56,144 nt of DNA from an uncultured Clostridia bacterium (lineage in GTDB: Bacteria > Bacillota > Clostridia > Oscillospirales > Acutalibacteraceae). The stretch covers positions 1-56,144 of the forward strand of contig CALEJD010000101.1 of NCBI GenBank assembly GCA_937898195.1, written 5' to 3'. The position numbers were made by a program, and so were the translations under genes. Below, piece after piece: positions 40,957 through 50,597 of this stretch (position 1 is the first letter of the stretch; each line of letters begins with the position of its first letter). The notes below the pieces were generated by a model. The model worked only from the letters and a program-made list of their open reading frames with translations, did not search any database and was not told the origin of the DNA.

Positions 40957-42510
40957 TTATTTTGATAAATTACTTTTTTTAATAAACTTTGATGTAATTG
41001 CTTTCATTATATTTAAAAACATATTTTTTTCTTCTTTATTCAATCCGAACATAAACATAGTAACAGCAAATACACCACCCATTAGACAAGCTTGTATAAC
41101 AAGTGAGAACCAACTGTAATCTGTCCAAAAATACGTAACTATAACTCCAAATGCAACTGTAATTATTAATGATAAGAGAATACCACTAAATGTATCCTTT
41201 AAATATTTGAATATATGTAAATCAAATATCTTCTTAAAATAAACAAGACGCACTATAGTGTAAACTACAATTAATCCTATGCCTGTAGCAATAGCAGCAC
41301 CATACATTTTCCACCAACCTACAAACACAATTGTAAGAATAACGTTTATAAGCGCACCTACTAAATATGCATACGATAAGAACTGGTGTTTATTAAACGC
41401 ACGACAAACCGTTTCACCTATTGAAAGAATACTTGGTAATAATGAGGTTGCTCCTAGAACAACAAATATTCCATAAGCGCCTAAATAATCCTCCCCTATC
41501 CATAAAGATATAAATTCCTTACCAAGCACCAAAACTCCTGAGAACAAAAGTCCGTAAACCATTAAAACAAGTCTACCTGCTTTAGTCATAAAGCCTTGAA
41601 CCTCTTTTTTACCCCCCTCAGTTACAGCGAAGCGTGTTGCCTTTGGTAGTAAAACATCGCGTACTGATACAGATACATTTTCAACTATATTATGCAAGTT
41701 CATAGCTACACTATATACTGCGACAACTGCTGTACCCATCATCGCTCCTAATATGAGCTTATCAACCGTCCAATATAACCTTGCCGCAATTGCTTGAATA
41801 AACAAAAATCCAGTAAAAACCAGCAATTCTTTGACTTCTGAAAAACGAATTTTGCATTTTGAAAAGTTAACTGATTTTTTGGCATAAAAATTATATGCTA
41901 AAAATCCAACAAATTCAAATGCAAATAGCACCGCAGTATATCCTACGCTATCTGCGCCTATCATAATCACAGCAATACATACCACTTTGCCAAAAATAGT
42001 TTTAGCAATTCTAATAACTCTTGGAATAATAAACTTTTCTATACCAGAAAGTGCACCAATATAAATCTGACTATAAACAGATAAAGCAGTAGTTCCTAAA
42101 ACAAATAAAAACAGAATATGTGCTTTTTCAAGTTCCTCTGCAGTAAATGAATTCTTGTACGTAACATCTATTAAGAAGTACATTACTGAACCAATGGCTA
42201 ACACTATACCAGCAAGAATTTGATATATTCTACGAGCAGTGTAAAGAAACTCATCACGGCGTTTCAAATCACCTTCAGATTGATATTTAGCCGTAAATCG
42301 TACAATTACCGAACTAAAGCCCAAATCCAATATAGCTAAATTATTAACAAATGAACCAATAGCTTCATACAATCCATACTCACTTTGGCCTAACTTCTGT
42401 ATAATTATAGGATTAAGTAACAAGGACGAAACTAGCCCTATTGCAATTGCAATGTAATTCAGTATCAGCCCAAGTTTGAATTCGTTTAACGGCCTTTTAA
42501 CCTTACTCAC
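40957..42510 (-). CDS. Wzx-type oligosaccharide flippase, locus 2
   Basis: A 517-residue MOP-superfamily membrane protein with about 14 hydrophobic segments. ILNYIAIAIGLVSSLLLNPIIIQKLGQSEYGLYEAIGS is the typical first-helix region, and VDKLILGAMMGTAVVAVYSVA is a characteristic middle segment. It would export the locus 2 repeat unit. The start appears to be GTG 42510, with AGGAG 11 bases upstream. It follows the polymerase gene. Confidence 0.87.
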   Translation of the reverse strand: MSKVKRPLNEFKLGLILNYIAIAIGLVSSLLLNPIIIQKLGQSEYGLYEAIGSFVNNLAILDLGFSSVIVRFTAKYQSEGDLKRRDEFLYTARRIYQILAGIVLAIGSVMYFLIDVTYKNSFTAEELEKAHILFLFVLGTTALSVYSQIYIGALSGIEKFIIPRVIRIAKTIFGKVVCIAVIMIGADSVGYTAVLFAFEFVGFLAYNFYAKKSVNFSKCKIRFSEVKELLVFTGFLFIQAIAARLYWTVDKLILGAMMGTAVVAVYSVAMNLHNIVENVSVSVRDVLLPKATRFAVTEGGKKEVQGFMTKAGRLVLMVYGLLFSGVLVLGKEFISLWIGEDYLGAYGIFVVLGATSLLPSILSIGETVCRAFNKHQFLSYAYLVGALINVILTIVFVGWWKMYGAAIATGIGLIVVYTIVRLVYFKKIFDLHIFKYLKDTFSGILLSLIITVAFGVIVTYFWTDYSWFSLVIQACLMGGVFAVTMFMFGLNKEEKNMFLNIMKAITSKFIKKSNLSK

Positions 42511-42552
42511 TCAAAAAAACACTCCTGACAAAAAATATAAACTCAAATTGTC

Positions 42553-43983
42553 TTATCGTCGTTCTTTGTTCATAGAATAGAACACTACAACGGCCAAGCT
42601 TAACAATCCTACATAAAAAGCTAATCCTCGTGAGATTGTAAGAACATCACGGCGTGGGAATGAGAAAAGGACTATAAAAGCAGCTACTTGAGCAAAAGTT
42701 CCCAAATTACCTAAATCATCCCTGTTCTCATTTAAAAACTTTGCAATGATATAACCGATGACTACAAGTGCTATTATACCAAACCAACCAAAATTGTAAT
42801 ATGCTTCAGCTGGAGCAGAGAAACCCGGTCCAAAGCTCATATCCAACGTTCGCATAAGCCATCCTGCCATGCCTGCATATTTAACAGCAATATGTGTACC
42901 ACCAAAAATATTAGGAAAGATACCAAGCAATCCAAAGAAATACGACTGACCATAATGATAATTAAATGCGTATGGTATTAACTGCATCATTTTAACCATC
43001 GGGAATGCACTCCACCCCATGTTTACCATTGTTTGTGTAGCAGATGCTGTTATTCCTTCAGACGCTACTGAATCCACAACAGCAGAAACAGTTAAACCAC
43101 CACTATTTCTCATTTGACCAATAATAGGAATAATTAAAACAAACAAAAATCCGCCCAAAAACATAAGAATTGATGAGAGTCTCTTTTGGCTTTTTGATTT
43201 TACATTTTTATTTATTAACCAAAGTAAAACCATTAAATACGATATTGGCTCACTACGATTACCAACAGATAGATTCATAATAATTATTGCAAGGACAAGA
43301 CACATAAAAAATCTGCGTGGTATTTTGTTGTTTTTATATGCTACTACTTGCATAAATAAAACATATGGGAAGAAGTATCCAATCATATCAAAAATCTTGG
43401 ACCAACTAGTACTACCAGAAGTGGAAGCAAATGCATCTGCATATCCAACTTCTTGGAACGTGCCAATAATTTGTGACCACGTTGCTAGATAACAAACTGC
43501 GGTTATTGGAACTAAAAATAGCCCTAGGTTTTTCATGCTTTGAGTATAATCAATAGGTGTTGATAAACTACGCTTATGCTCCAACCTGATTTGACGCTTT
43601 GTTTTATGGAAAGCCCACAATATACCATAATGCATACCGATAAAACATAAAATGGTAAACAAATAAGCTTTGTTAACATCTCGCACAGGTTCTGATACAT
43701 ATAAATCTAATGTGGTGTGTGGCATAGCGTTAAATGCATACAGAAAACTTTGTCCTAATAAAAGAACGTAATAAGCAATTTCATACATAAATATTAGCGA
43801 CAAATATTTTCCAGTAATGACTTTTAGTGTAACTCCACACCACACTAAAACTGCTATTCCCATAAAACCGATTATTCTAATGTATTCTATCCCCGCACCG
43901 TCGTTAGTAATTGTTTTTGCAATAACTAAAAATGCAAACAACAATACCAATGTGGCAATGCGAATACTACGATATTTTTTCAA
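42553..43983 (-). CDS. O-antigen/capsule polymerase (Wzy-like), locus 2
   Basis: A 476-residue membrane protein with about 12 hydrophobic segments and no soluble domain. A GNRSEPISYLMVLLWLINK segment, a large loop with MRNSGGLTVSAV and the late FGPGFSAPAEAYYNFGWFG follow the oligosaccharide repeat-unit polymerase pattern. It starts at TTG 43983, where AAAGGAG lies 7 bases away. It shares no evident sequence with the locus 1 polymerase, as expected if the repeat units differ. Confidence 0.83.
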   Translation of the reverse strand: MKKYRSIRIATLVLLFAFLVIAKTITNDGAGIEYIRIIGFMGIAVLVWCGVTLKVITGKYLSLIFMYEIAYYVLLLGQSFLYAFNAMPHTTLDLYVSEPVRDVNKAYLFTILCFIGMHYGILWAFHKTKRQIRLEHKRSLSTPIDYTQSMKNLGLFLVPITAVCYLATWSQIIGTFQEVGYADAFASTSGSTSWSKIFDMIGYFFPYVLFMQVVAYKNNKIPRRFFMCLVLAIIIMNLSVGNRSEPISYLMVLLWLINKNVKSKSQKRLSSILMFLGGFLFVLIIPIIGQMRNSGGLTVSAVVDSVASEGITASATQTMVNMGWSAFPMVKMMQLIPYAFNYHYGQSYFFGLLGIFPNIFGGTHIAVKYAGMAGWLMRTLDMSFGPGFSAPAEAYYNFGWFGIIALVVIGYIIAKFLNENRDDLGNLGTFAQVAAFIVLFSFPRRDVLTISRGLAFYVGLLSLAVVVFYSMNKERR

Positions 43984-44028
43984 ATCGGTTCTCCTTTCAC
44001 AATATACTTTTAATGTAAAATGTAATAA

Positions 44029-44826
44029 TTAATCGTTCCAAGTAACGCTTAAAAATCCGTGTGTTATTCTATCTTCTTCTTTTGGCAACTGCATATAATC
44101 GCTACCAAATTTAACTTTAAGAACTACATCCGTATTATTTGGTATGGCATAGTTTTTACCTTCAAAAATATGATATTTAACGGGTATAACATCGTCAATT
44201 CTTATCTTATCCTTAACTATACCCGAACCAAAATAAGACGCCGCATAATCCTGCTTAGTTTTTCCAACTATCTTTAATAGTTTAGTAATTAATCTATTAA
44301 CAACGGAAATTGGTAAAAGTCTCACAGGAAACATTAAACAGTCTTTCAAATCTCTTATTTTTCTCTTGTGAATCTTTCCCGTTCTTGTTGAGTCTAACAA
44401 GCGTAGCATAAATGCCAATACTCTATACTTCAAGCTATTATTTTCATCTACAAAGTCCATTGGAAAAACATCAACAAAGATACCTTTATGTGAATCTACA
44501 AACTGTGAATTCTTTTCTATACAACTTGTATTATTTTTTCTAACCTTTGTAAAAATAACGCTACTATTCTTTTCTGTTTCATAGTTTTGAATAAAGAAAT
44601 CATCACTGGGATTTTCTTTAACATATTTTAAAAATTTATCATAATCTTTACGTAACATAGCAATATCTAAATCATCATCCCACGGAATATATCCATTGTG
44701 ACGTATAGCACCTAACAATGTTCCGCCATGCAACCAGTATGATAATTTGTTTTCTTCGCAAATCTCTACAATATAATCTAATGCTTCAATTTGTGTTTCT
44801 CTCAAATGATTTATATCATAAGTCAT
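44029..44826 (-). CDS. LicD-family phosphotransferase
   Basis: Expected to transfer a phospho-group such as phosphocholine or another CDP-activated alcohol phosphate to a sugar. The 265-residue product has the LicD core SYWLHGGTLLGAIRHNGYIPWDDDLDIAMLRKDYDKFL, with the Asp-rich metal site, and later KGIFVDVFPMDFVDEN. No LicA/LicC-type choline kinase is present, but the TagD-like cytidylyltransferase is in the operon, so the donor may not be CDP-choline. ATG 44826 is preceded by AGGGG; a TTG two codons earlier is possible. Confidence 0.9.
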   Translation of the reverse strand: MTYDINHLRETQIEALDYIVEICEENKLSYWLHGGTLLGAIRHNGYIPWDDDLDIAMLRKDYDKFLKYVKENPSDDFFIQNYETEKNSSVIFTKVRKNNTSCIEKNSQFVDSHKGIFVDVFPMDFVDENNSLKYRVLAFMLRLLDSTRTGKIHKRKIRDLKDCLMFPVRLLPISVVNRLITKLLKIVGKTKQDYAASYFGSGIVKDKIRIDDVIPVKYHIFEGKNYAIPNNTDVVLKVKFGSDYMQLPKEEDRITHGFLSVTWND

Positions 44827-44844
44827 AAACAAACTTACCCCTAA

Positions 44845-45960
44845 TTATTGAATATATATATTATACAAGTCCTCTACGGCATCCTTAACATCATACTTGT
44901 TATCTTTAAGCGCCTTGATATATAGTGATTTGTCTTTGCTCATACTATCTTGTGTTTCATAAATAAACTTTGCCACATTTGTAGGGTCATCAAATATTGA
45001 GAAATAACGGACAAATTCATCACCAAATGCAATATCTTTTGTAATACTGTCTGACAAGAAGCAAGGTAACCCTGCCGCTATAGCCTCCATAGCGGCACCA
45101 GGAACCCCCTCTTGAATAGATGTCATAATGAACATACTTCCAATAGAAAGAAGCTCTGGAACATTGTCACAACGGCCAAGTAAAACTGCTTTATCCTGAA
45201 GATTAAATTTATCAATTTTTGTCTGGAGAGCATCCTGTTCTCCTCCTGCTCCTGCAATTAAAAGCTTTGAATTAGGATTTAATTTTACATATTCATTATA
45301 TATGTCAATTAAAAATGACTGATTTTTTACTGGAAGTAAATTACCTACATGAATAATTACCGTTTGTTCAGGTGAAACGCCATATTTTTTTCTAACTTCA
45401 TCAGTAGGAAGTTGATTGTATTTTTCAATTTCAATGGCGTTGTGAATATAATGGATTTTTCCTTTTTCTACTGCTCTTTTACCAAACAAATAAATTGCGC
45501 CGTCTGTACTACAAGAAATTCTGACACTGGCAAATATTGCGAGCAACCAACGATAAACAACCAGCGCCAAGCGTCTATGTAATGGCCATTTTGCAACTGT
45601 TGATTCCAATGGACCAGACCTTGAATGAGCAATTCTAACCTTTGCACCACCTAATTTTGCCGCAATCATTGTTACCGCAGAAAATGTTGATAAGTGTGAA
45701 TGCACCACATCATAATTGTTATCTTTGATTATCTTACTTACTTTTATAATGTATTGAATAAGATTTTTCGCACTTGGGTGTGGAATAGTATAAAACCTAC
45801 TGCCTAATTTCTCTGCAGTTTCTGTATAAAAATGAGGTCCATCTGACATAAGTAAATAATCATAATATACGCCCTTTTCATACATTTTCTTTTGCATATC
45901 AATATTTCTTGATTCTGCTCCACCCTTATTTAACTTTGACAATATATGAAGTACTCTCAT
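44845..45960 (-). CDS. Glycosyltransferase family 4, locus 2
   Basis: A 371-residue GT-B transferase. It opens MRVLHILSKLNKGGAESRNID with the acceptor-side Gly loop. VHSHLSTFSAVTMIAAKLGGAKVRIAHSR follows, and the donor domain contains VIIHVGNLLPVKNQSFLIDIY, AVLLGRCDNVPELL and TSIQEGVPGAAMEAIAAGLPCFLSD (E-x7-E). GAGGTG lies 5 bases before ATG 45960. It resembles EpsF/CapJ-like enzymes of capsule loci; sugar unknown. Confidence 0.87.
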   Translation of the reverse strand: MRVLHILSKLNKGGAESRNIDMQKKMYEKGVYYDYLLMSDGPHFYTETAEKLGSRFYTIPHPSAKNLIQYIIKVSKIIKDNNYDVVHSHLSTFSAVTMIAAKLGGAKVRIAHSRSGPLESTVAKWPLHRRLALVVYRWLLAIFASVRISCSTDGAIYLFGKRAVEKGKIHYIHNAIEIEKYNQLPTDEVRKKYGVSPEQTVIIHVGNLLPVKNQSFLIDIYNEYVKLNPNSKLLIAGAGGEQDALQTKIDKFNLQDKAVLLGRCDNVPELLSIGSMFIMTSIQEGVPGAAMEAIAAGLPCFLSDSITKDIAFGDEFVRYFSIFDDPTNVAKFIYETQDSMSKDKSLYIKALKDNKYDVKDAVEDLYNIYIQ

Positions 45961-45980
45961 ATACACACCTCAAATACACC

Positions 45981-47111
45981 TTATCTATTTATTATACTAT
46001 CACGGAAATCTGTGTAGAATGATACTCGTTTCGCATCTAACTCTGCACGATTATACTCATTATTTGCTTTATTAAAATTATGTTTTGCTTGGTTTTTCAT
46101 TTCTTCAACTGCATACATATTATATATACAATCTGCAATAATTGATGGCATCTTATCTGCATTAGTTTTTGAAACCAAGTAATTTTTAGCAACCAATTCA
46201 GGATTTCCACCGACTTTAGTTGCAATGCATGGTAGCCCTCTGCTCATAGCTTCAAGAAGTGCTCTTGAAAGGCCCTCAACAGTACCTGACTGAATATAAA
46301 CATCTAAATTGTCAAACCAGTCGAAAATTAAATTATGCGAAACAACACCTGCAAATTTAATGTTGCTTTCAACACCACATTCTTTGGCAATAGCAGCTAA
46401 TCTGGTTGTATCTCCACCACCTGCTAAATGATATTCAACAGTTATTCCCATACGTTTTTCAATTTCAGGAATAGCACGAATAACAAATTCTTGTCCTTTA
46501 TATACAACATCAACTGCACCAGCTGTACCAAGAACAAGTTTTCTGTTCATATTATTAATTTTATTTAGACGATTTTCTAAAACCTGTGTATCTGTTGGTT
46601 GCAACGCAACATCAGAAATTGCGCAGGTTTTGTTTTTATTAGGATAGCGACTTTGTAAAAATTCTTTTGTTACATAAACCACGTGTGTTGCACTTTTTAC
46701 TGCTTGTCTTGTTAAAAAGTAAGCAGGAAATGCAACAAGCTTACCTTTCAAACTATAATTCCAATATGTATCAAGCACACATCCTACAACCTCAACCAAA
46801 TAAGGCTTATTCATTTTTCTTGCAATTCTAATTGCTCTTAATCCATTCACACTTGGCAAACGGATAATGACTGCATCTGCACTGGATATTTCACTTTCAA
46901 GACTTTCTCGTGTCTTAATAGAAATATGTTTTAAATCAATTCTGCTATATGATGTATTCACCTGGTTTTCATCTATAATTCTACCAATAACAGAAAGATT
47001 TTCAAAAACAGACACATATCTTTGCAAAATTTCGTTAGCAAGACCACCTGGAGAATAAAACTCTTTTTCAATACGACGGAATTTATGGTCGTGGACAAAT
47101 ACTGCTTTCAT
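45981..47111 (-). CDS. Glycosyltransferase family 4, locus 2
   Basis: A 376-residue GT-B transferase. It begins MKAVFVHDHKFRR and has EFYSPGGLANEILQRY, then LVLGTAGAVDVVYKGQEFVIRAI, IKFAGVVSHNLIFDWFDNLDVYIQSGTVEGLSRALLEAMSRGLPCIATKVGG, whose E-x7-E motif marks the donor site. AGAGG precedes ATG. It lies between the epimerase and another GT4 gene. Donor and acceptor are unknown. Confidence 0.86.
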   Translation of the reverse strand: MKAVFVHDHKFRRIEKEFYSPGGLANEILQRYVSVFENLSVIGRIIDENQVNTSYSRIDLKHISIKTRESLESEISSADAVIIRLPSVNGLRAIRIARKMNKPYLVEVVGCVLDTYWNYSLKGKLVAFPAYFLTRQAVKSATHVVYVTKEFLQSRYPNKNKTCAISDVALQPTDTQVLENRLNKINNMNRKLVLGTAGAVDVVYKGQEFVIRAIPEIEKRMGITVEYHLAGGGDTTRLAAIAKECGVESNIKFAGVVSHNLIFDWFDNLDVYIQSGTVEGLSRALLEAMSRGLPCIATKVGGNPELVAKNYLVSKTNADKMPSIIADCIYNMYAVEEMKNQAKHNFNKANNEYNRAELDAKRVSFYTDFRDSIINR

Positions 47112-47173
47112 TATATACCTCTTATTATATTTTTTATTTCGGTTAAATAGCTATATTTTTACTCCACCTAAAA

Positions 47174-48148
47174 TTAAAGATTCTCTTTATACCACTCAAT
47201 AGCGGCAGCTATACCTTTTTCAAAACTCCAATCTGGGTCATAGCCAAGATTCTTTTTTGCTTTTGAAATATCAGCATTACTATGTTTAATATCACCTTTA
47301 CGGTCTGGGCCAAAGTTTGGCTCAATATCAACACCCAAAGCCTTTGTAAGACCATAATAGATATCAATCAAGTATTCTCTGCCACCATAGGCAATATTAT
47401 AAGCTTCACCTGCTGCCTCACTTGATGCAAGACAAGCTTTAAGATTTGCTTCAATAACATTATCAATGTATGTGAAGTCACGGCTCTGTTTACCATCACC
47501 ATTGATAGTAGGTGTTTCACCATTAATTAAGAGTTTTAAGAATTTCGGAATAACTGCGGCATAAGCACCATCTGGGTCCTGACGACGACCGAACACATTG
47601 AAATAACGCATACCATAAGTGTCAAGACCATAATGCATTGTGTACATCTTAGCCCATTCTTCGTCGCATCTCTTAGTAACTGCATAAGGTGAAAGAAGGT
47701 TACCTTCTCTACCCTCTGTTTTTGGAAGGTTTGGTTCATCACCATAAACTGATGAACTTGAAGCATAGACAAATTTCTTGACACCGCACTGACGAGCAGC
47801 TTCAAGCATATTGAGAGTACCTTCAATATTATTCTTACAATAGAATAAAGGCATCTCAATTGAACGAGGAACACTACCCCATGCAGCCTGATTAAGAACG
47901 TAGTCAACACCATCACAAGCTTTTATACAAGTATCAAGGTCTTTAATATCGCCCTTAATGAACTCATAGTTAGGATTATCAAGGAACATATCAACATTCT
48001 TTTGTTTACCTGTTGATAAGTCGTCCAAACCACGAACTCTATAACCCATATTAAGAATTACTTCACAGAGATTTGAACCAATAAAACCTGCACAACCTGT
48101 TACTAAGAACAATGAATTCTCAGGAAATTTTAAATCTTTATATCCCAT
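47174..48148 (-). CDS. UDP-N-acetylglucosamine 4-epimerase-like SDR (WbpP/TviC type)
   Basis: Extended SDR enzyme expected to interconvert UDP-GlcNAc and UDP-GalNAc or their uronates. The 324-residue product has the NAD site VTGCAGFIGSNL (about 14-25), QAAWGSVPRSIE as in WbpP/TviC, ASSSSVYGDEP, and catalytic SPYAVTK (YxxxK). FNVFGRRQDPDGAYAAVIPKF and RDFTYIDNV follow. ATG 48148 follows TAGGTG. It is directly downstream of a TviB/WbpO-like dehydrogenase, and the pair gives a UDP-GalNAcA route. Confidence 0.88.
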   Translation of the reverse strand: MGYKDLKFPENSLFLVTGCAGFIGSNLCEVILNMGYRVRGLDDLSTGKQKNVDMFLDNPNYEFIKGDIKDLDTCIKACDGVDYVLNQAAWGSVPRSIEMPLFYCKNNIEGTLNMLEAARQCGVKKFVYASSSSVYGDEPNLPKTEGREGNLLSPYAVTKRCDEEWAKMYTMHYGLDTYGMRYFNVFGRRQDPDGAYAAVIPKFLKLLINGETPTINGDGKQSRDFTYIDNVIEANLKACLASSEAAGEAYNIAYGGREYLIDIYYGLTKALGVDIEPNFGPDRKGDIKHSNADISKAKKNLGYDPDWSFEKGIAAAIEWYKENL

Positions 48149-48179
48149 AATTAGCACCTACAAATAAATTAATTAGAAA

Positions 48180-49496
48180 TTATAATCTCCAGTATGAATA
48201 GCCTGCATCTTCATATTCTTTTCTGTTAAGCAAGCCCTTAATGTCAAGAAGAACCTTCTTGCCTTCGCCGAAGAATTTATCCATATCTGCCATTGCAAGT
48301 GAGCTAAAGCTGTCATGTGCAACTGCAAGGATAACTGCGTCCATATCTTTAATTGTATTCATATCAACAAATTCAATATTATAAAGATGTTTTGCTTCTT
48401 CAGCATCAGCATCTGGGTCAGCTACAATAGGAGTAATGCCATACTCTTTAAGTTCATTAACGATATCTATAATTCTTGTATTTCTTGTATCTGGGCAATT
48501 TTCTTTGAATGTGAAGCCAAGAATAGCAACTTTTGCATTCTTAACTGCTTTGTCAGCAGCAATAAGGTTCTTAACTACATTTTCAGCAACATATTTACCC
48601 ATATCATCATTGATACGGCGACCTGCAAGGATAACTTGGCTATGGTAACCCATCATTTCTGCTTTATATGTAAGATAGTATGGGTCAACACCGATACAGT
48701 GACCACCAACAAGACCTGGGAAGAACTTAAGGAAGTTCCACTTTGTACCTGCTGCCTCAAGAACTGACTTTGTATCAATACCCATCTTGTTGAAGATGAT
48801 TGAAAGTTCATTCATAAATGCAATATTAATATCACGCTGGCTGTTTTCAATAACTTTTGCAGCCTCAGCAACCTTAATGCAACTTGCTCTATGAACACCT
48901 GCTTCAACAACAAGTTCATATACCTTTGCAATTTCTTCAAGAGACTCTTCGTCCATACCTGAAACGATTTTAACAATTGTTTCAAGTCTGTGCACTTTAT
49001 CACCTGGGTTAATACGCTCTGGTGAATAACCAATTTTAAAGTCAACGCCACATTTAAGTCCTGATTCTTTTTCAAGAATTGGGATACATACATCTTCAGT
49101 AACACCAGGATAAACTGTTGATTCATAAACAACGATTGAACCCTTTGTAAGGTTTCTACCAACGATTTTTGACGCACCTTCAACAGGTGTCAAATCAGGT
49201 GTATGGTCATCATTAACAGGTGTTGGAACTGCAACAATGTGGAATTTTGCTTCGCGAAGCTTAGTTTCGTCAGCTGTAAACTCAACTGTTGTATTAGCGA
49301 TTACTTCGTTACCGACTTCGTTTGTTGGGTCAATACCGCTCTTATAGAGTTCAATTTTCTTTTCGTTAAGGTCATAACCGATAACATCTACCTTTTTAGC
49401 AAATGCAACAGCGATTGGCATACCAACATAGCCAAGACCTACAAGTGAAATTTTTTCTTCTCGATTAACAATTTTTTCGTAAAGATTTGTAAACAT
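48180..49496 (-). CDS. UDP-N-acetylhexosamine 6-dehydrogenase (TviB/WbpO type)
   Basis: NAD-dependent oxidation of a UDP-HexNAc to the uronic acid. The 438-residue product has the NAD site ISLVGLGYVGMPIAVAF, then VYESTVYPGVTEDVCIPILE and YSPERINPGDKVHRL, which are closer to TviB/WbpO than to UDP-glucose dehydrogenase. The catalytic Cys sits in GGHCIGVDPYYL, and ILGFTFKENCPDTRNTRI lies in the C-terminal domain. I start at ATG 49496; a GTG three codons earlier is possible. It precedes the 4-epimerase gene by about 30 bases. Confidence 0.92.
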   Translation of the reverse strand: MFTNLYEKIVNREEKISLVGLGYVGMPIAVAFAKKVDVIGYDLNEKKIELYKSGIDPTNEVGNEVIANTTVEFTADETKLREAKFHIVAVPTPVNDDHTPDLTPVEGASKIVGRNLTKGSIVVYESTVYPGVTEDVCIPILEKESGLKCGVDFKIGYSPERINPGDKVHRLETIVKIVSGMDEESLEEIAKVYELVVEAGVHRASCIKVAEAAKVIENSQRDINIAFMNELSIIFNKMGIDTKSVLEAAGTKWNFLKFFPGLVGGHCIGVDPYYLTYKAEMMGYHSQVILAGRRINDDMGKYVAENVVKNLIAADKAVKNAKVAILGFTFKENCPDTRNTRIIDIVNELKEYGITPIVADPDADAEEAKHLYNIEFVDMNTIKDMDAVILAVAHDSFSSLAMADMDKFFGEGKKVLLDIKGLLNRKEYEDAGYSYWRL

Positions 49497-49529
49497 AATA
49501 GCCACTCTTTCTATCGTTTCAACGATTAA

Positions 49530-50597
49530 TTAATTATTTATTATATTAAAGTATTTATTAATAACAATTTTTCTATCAAATTGTGTTTCCATTTTTTTTC
49601 TGCCTTTTTTACCCATTTCACATTTCTGCTCATTTGACAAGGCAAGAAATTTTTCAATTGCACATTTTAGACTATCAGCATTTTTCACTTCAAACCCAAA
49701 GCCTGTTACACCCTCATCAAAAGTCTCCATACATCCTGGTATAACAGATGCCAAAATCGGTCGTCCTGACGCTGCACCTTCCAGAAGGACATTTGCCATA
49801 CCCTCATGATAAGAAGGAAGAATAACGGCATGCGCATCTTTAAGGAAGGGTCTTACATCTTTGTGAAAACCAACACAATTAACATTTGGAAGTTCTGAAA
49901 ATGGATTCTGCGAACCATATTCCACATCACCAACAATTGTAAACAGAAGGTTCTTATTATCCATATACTGTTTTGCCACCTCGGCAAGTTCAAAAACTCC
50001 CTTATCCTTAATAATCCTTCCTACAAAAACAATGTTTGTCTTTTCATTTTCGGGATATTTCATATATGAGAATTTTTCAGTGTTAACACCTGAGCCAGGA
50101 AGAAGAATTACGTTTTTACCCACGATTTTACGTTTTTGGAAAAACTCAAGATTTGACTTATTCTGGAAGAAAACGTGTTTTGCTTTTCTACATCCAACTT
50201 TATAAAGTGTTAACATAAGTTTCTGCAAAAGACCTTCATCTTCAATAACACCTAATCCCGTTACATTTGCAACATAGGGGATTTTAAGTTGTCCACAAGC
50301 AAGTCCACCATATGCATTTGGTTTTACCGTGTATGTAAATACATAATCGGGTTTGTGTTCCTTTAAGAGTTTTCTGTAATTTAAATATAGGAAAAAGTCT
50401 TCTAATGGGTTTTTTCCATGTCTCGATGATGATGTTTCAATCACCTTTGCCCCAAGGTCAGTAATTTCGTCATTTCTATTACTTTTCGGAATGCTGACAA
50501 GAACTTCATGGCCTGCATCCACAAATGCTTTTATAAGTTCTGTACGGAACTGGACAATGGTTGTCACATCATTTGCCAAAATTAAAATCTTTTTCAT
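49530..50597 (-). CDS. Glycosyltransferase family 4 (PglA/CapM-like)
   Basis: A 355-residue GT-B transferase. VFTYTVKPNAYGGLACGQLKIPYVANVTGLG is typical of PglA/CapM enzymes that add the second sugar of a lipid-linked repeat unit. The donor domain has VFVGRIIKDKGVFELAEV, VGFHKDVRPFLKDAHAVILPSYHEGMANVLLEGAASGRPILAS. Its ATG overlaps the transketolase C stop (ATGA), so it is translated together with the two transketolase genes. HexNAc transfer is a reasonable inference from the family. Confidence 0.88.
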   Translation of the reverse strand: MKKILILANDVTTIVQFRTELIKAFVDAGHEVLVSIPKSNRNDEITDLGAKVIETSSSRHGKNPLEDFFLYLNYRKLLKEHKPDYVFTYTVKPNAYGGLACGQLKIPYVANVTGLGVIEDEGLLQKLMLTLYKVGCRKAKHVFFQNKSNLEFFQKRKIVGKNVILLPGSGVNTEKFSYMKYPENEKTNIVFVGRIIKDKGVFELAEVAKQYMDNKNLLFTIVGDVEYGSQNPFSELPNVNCVGFHKDVRPFLKDAHAVILPSYHEGMANVLLEGAASGRPILASVIPGCMETFDEGVTGFGFEVKNADSLKCAIEKFLALSNEQKCEMGKKGRKKMETQFDRKIVINKYFNIINN

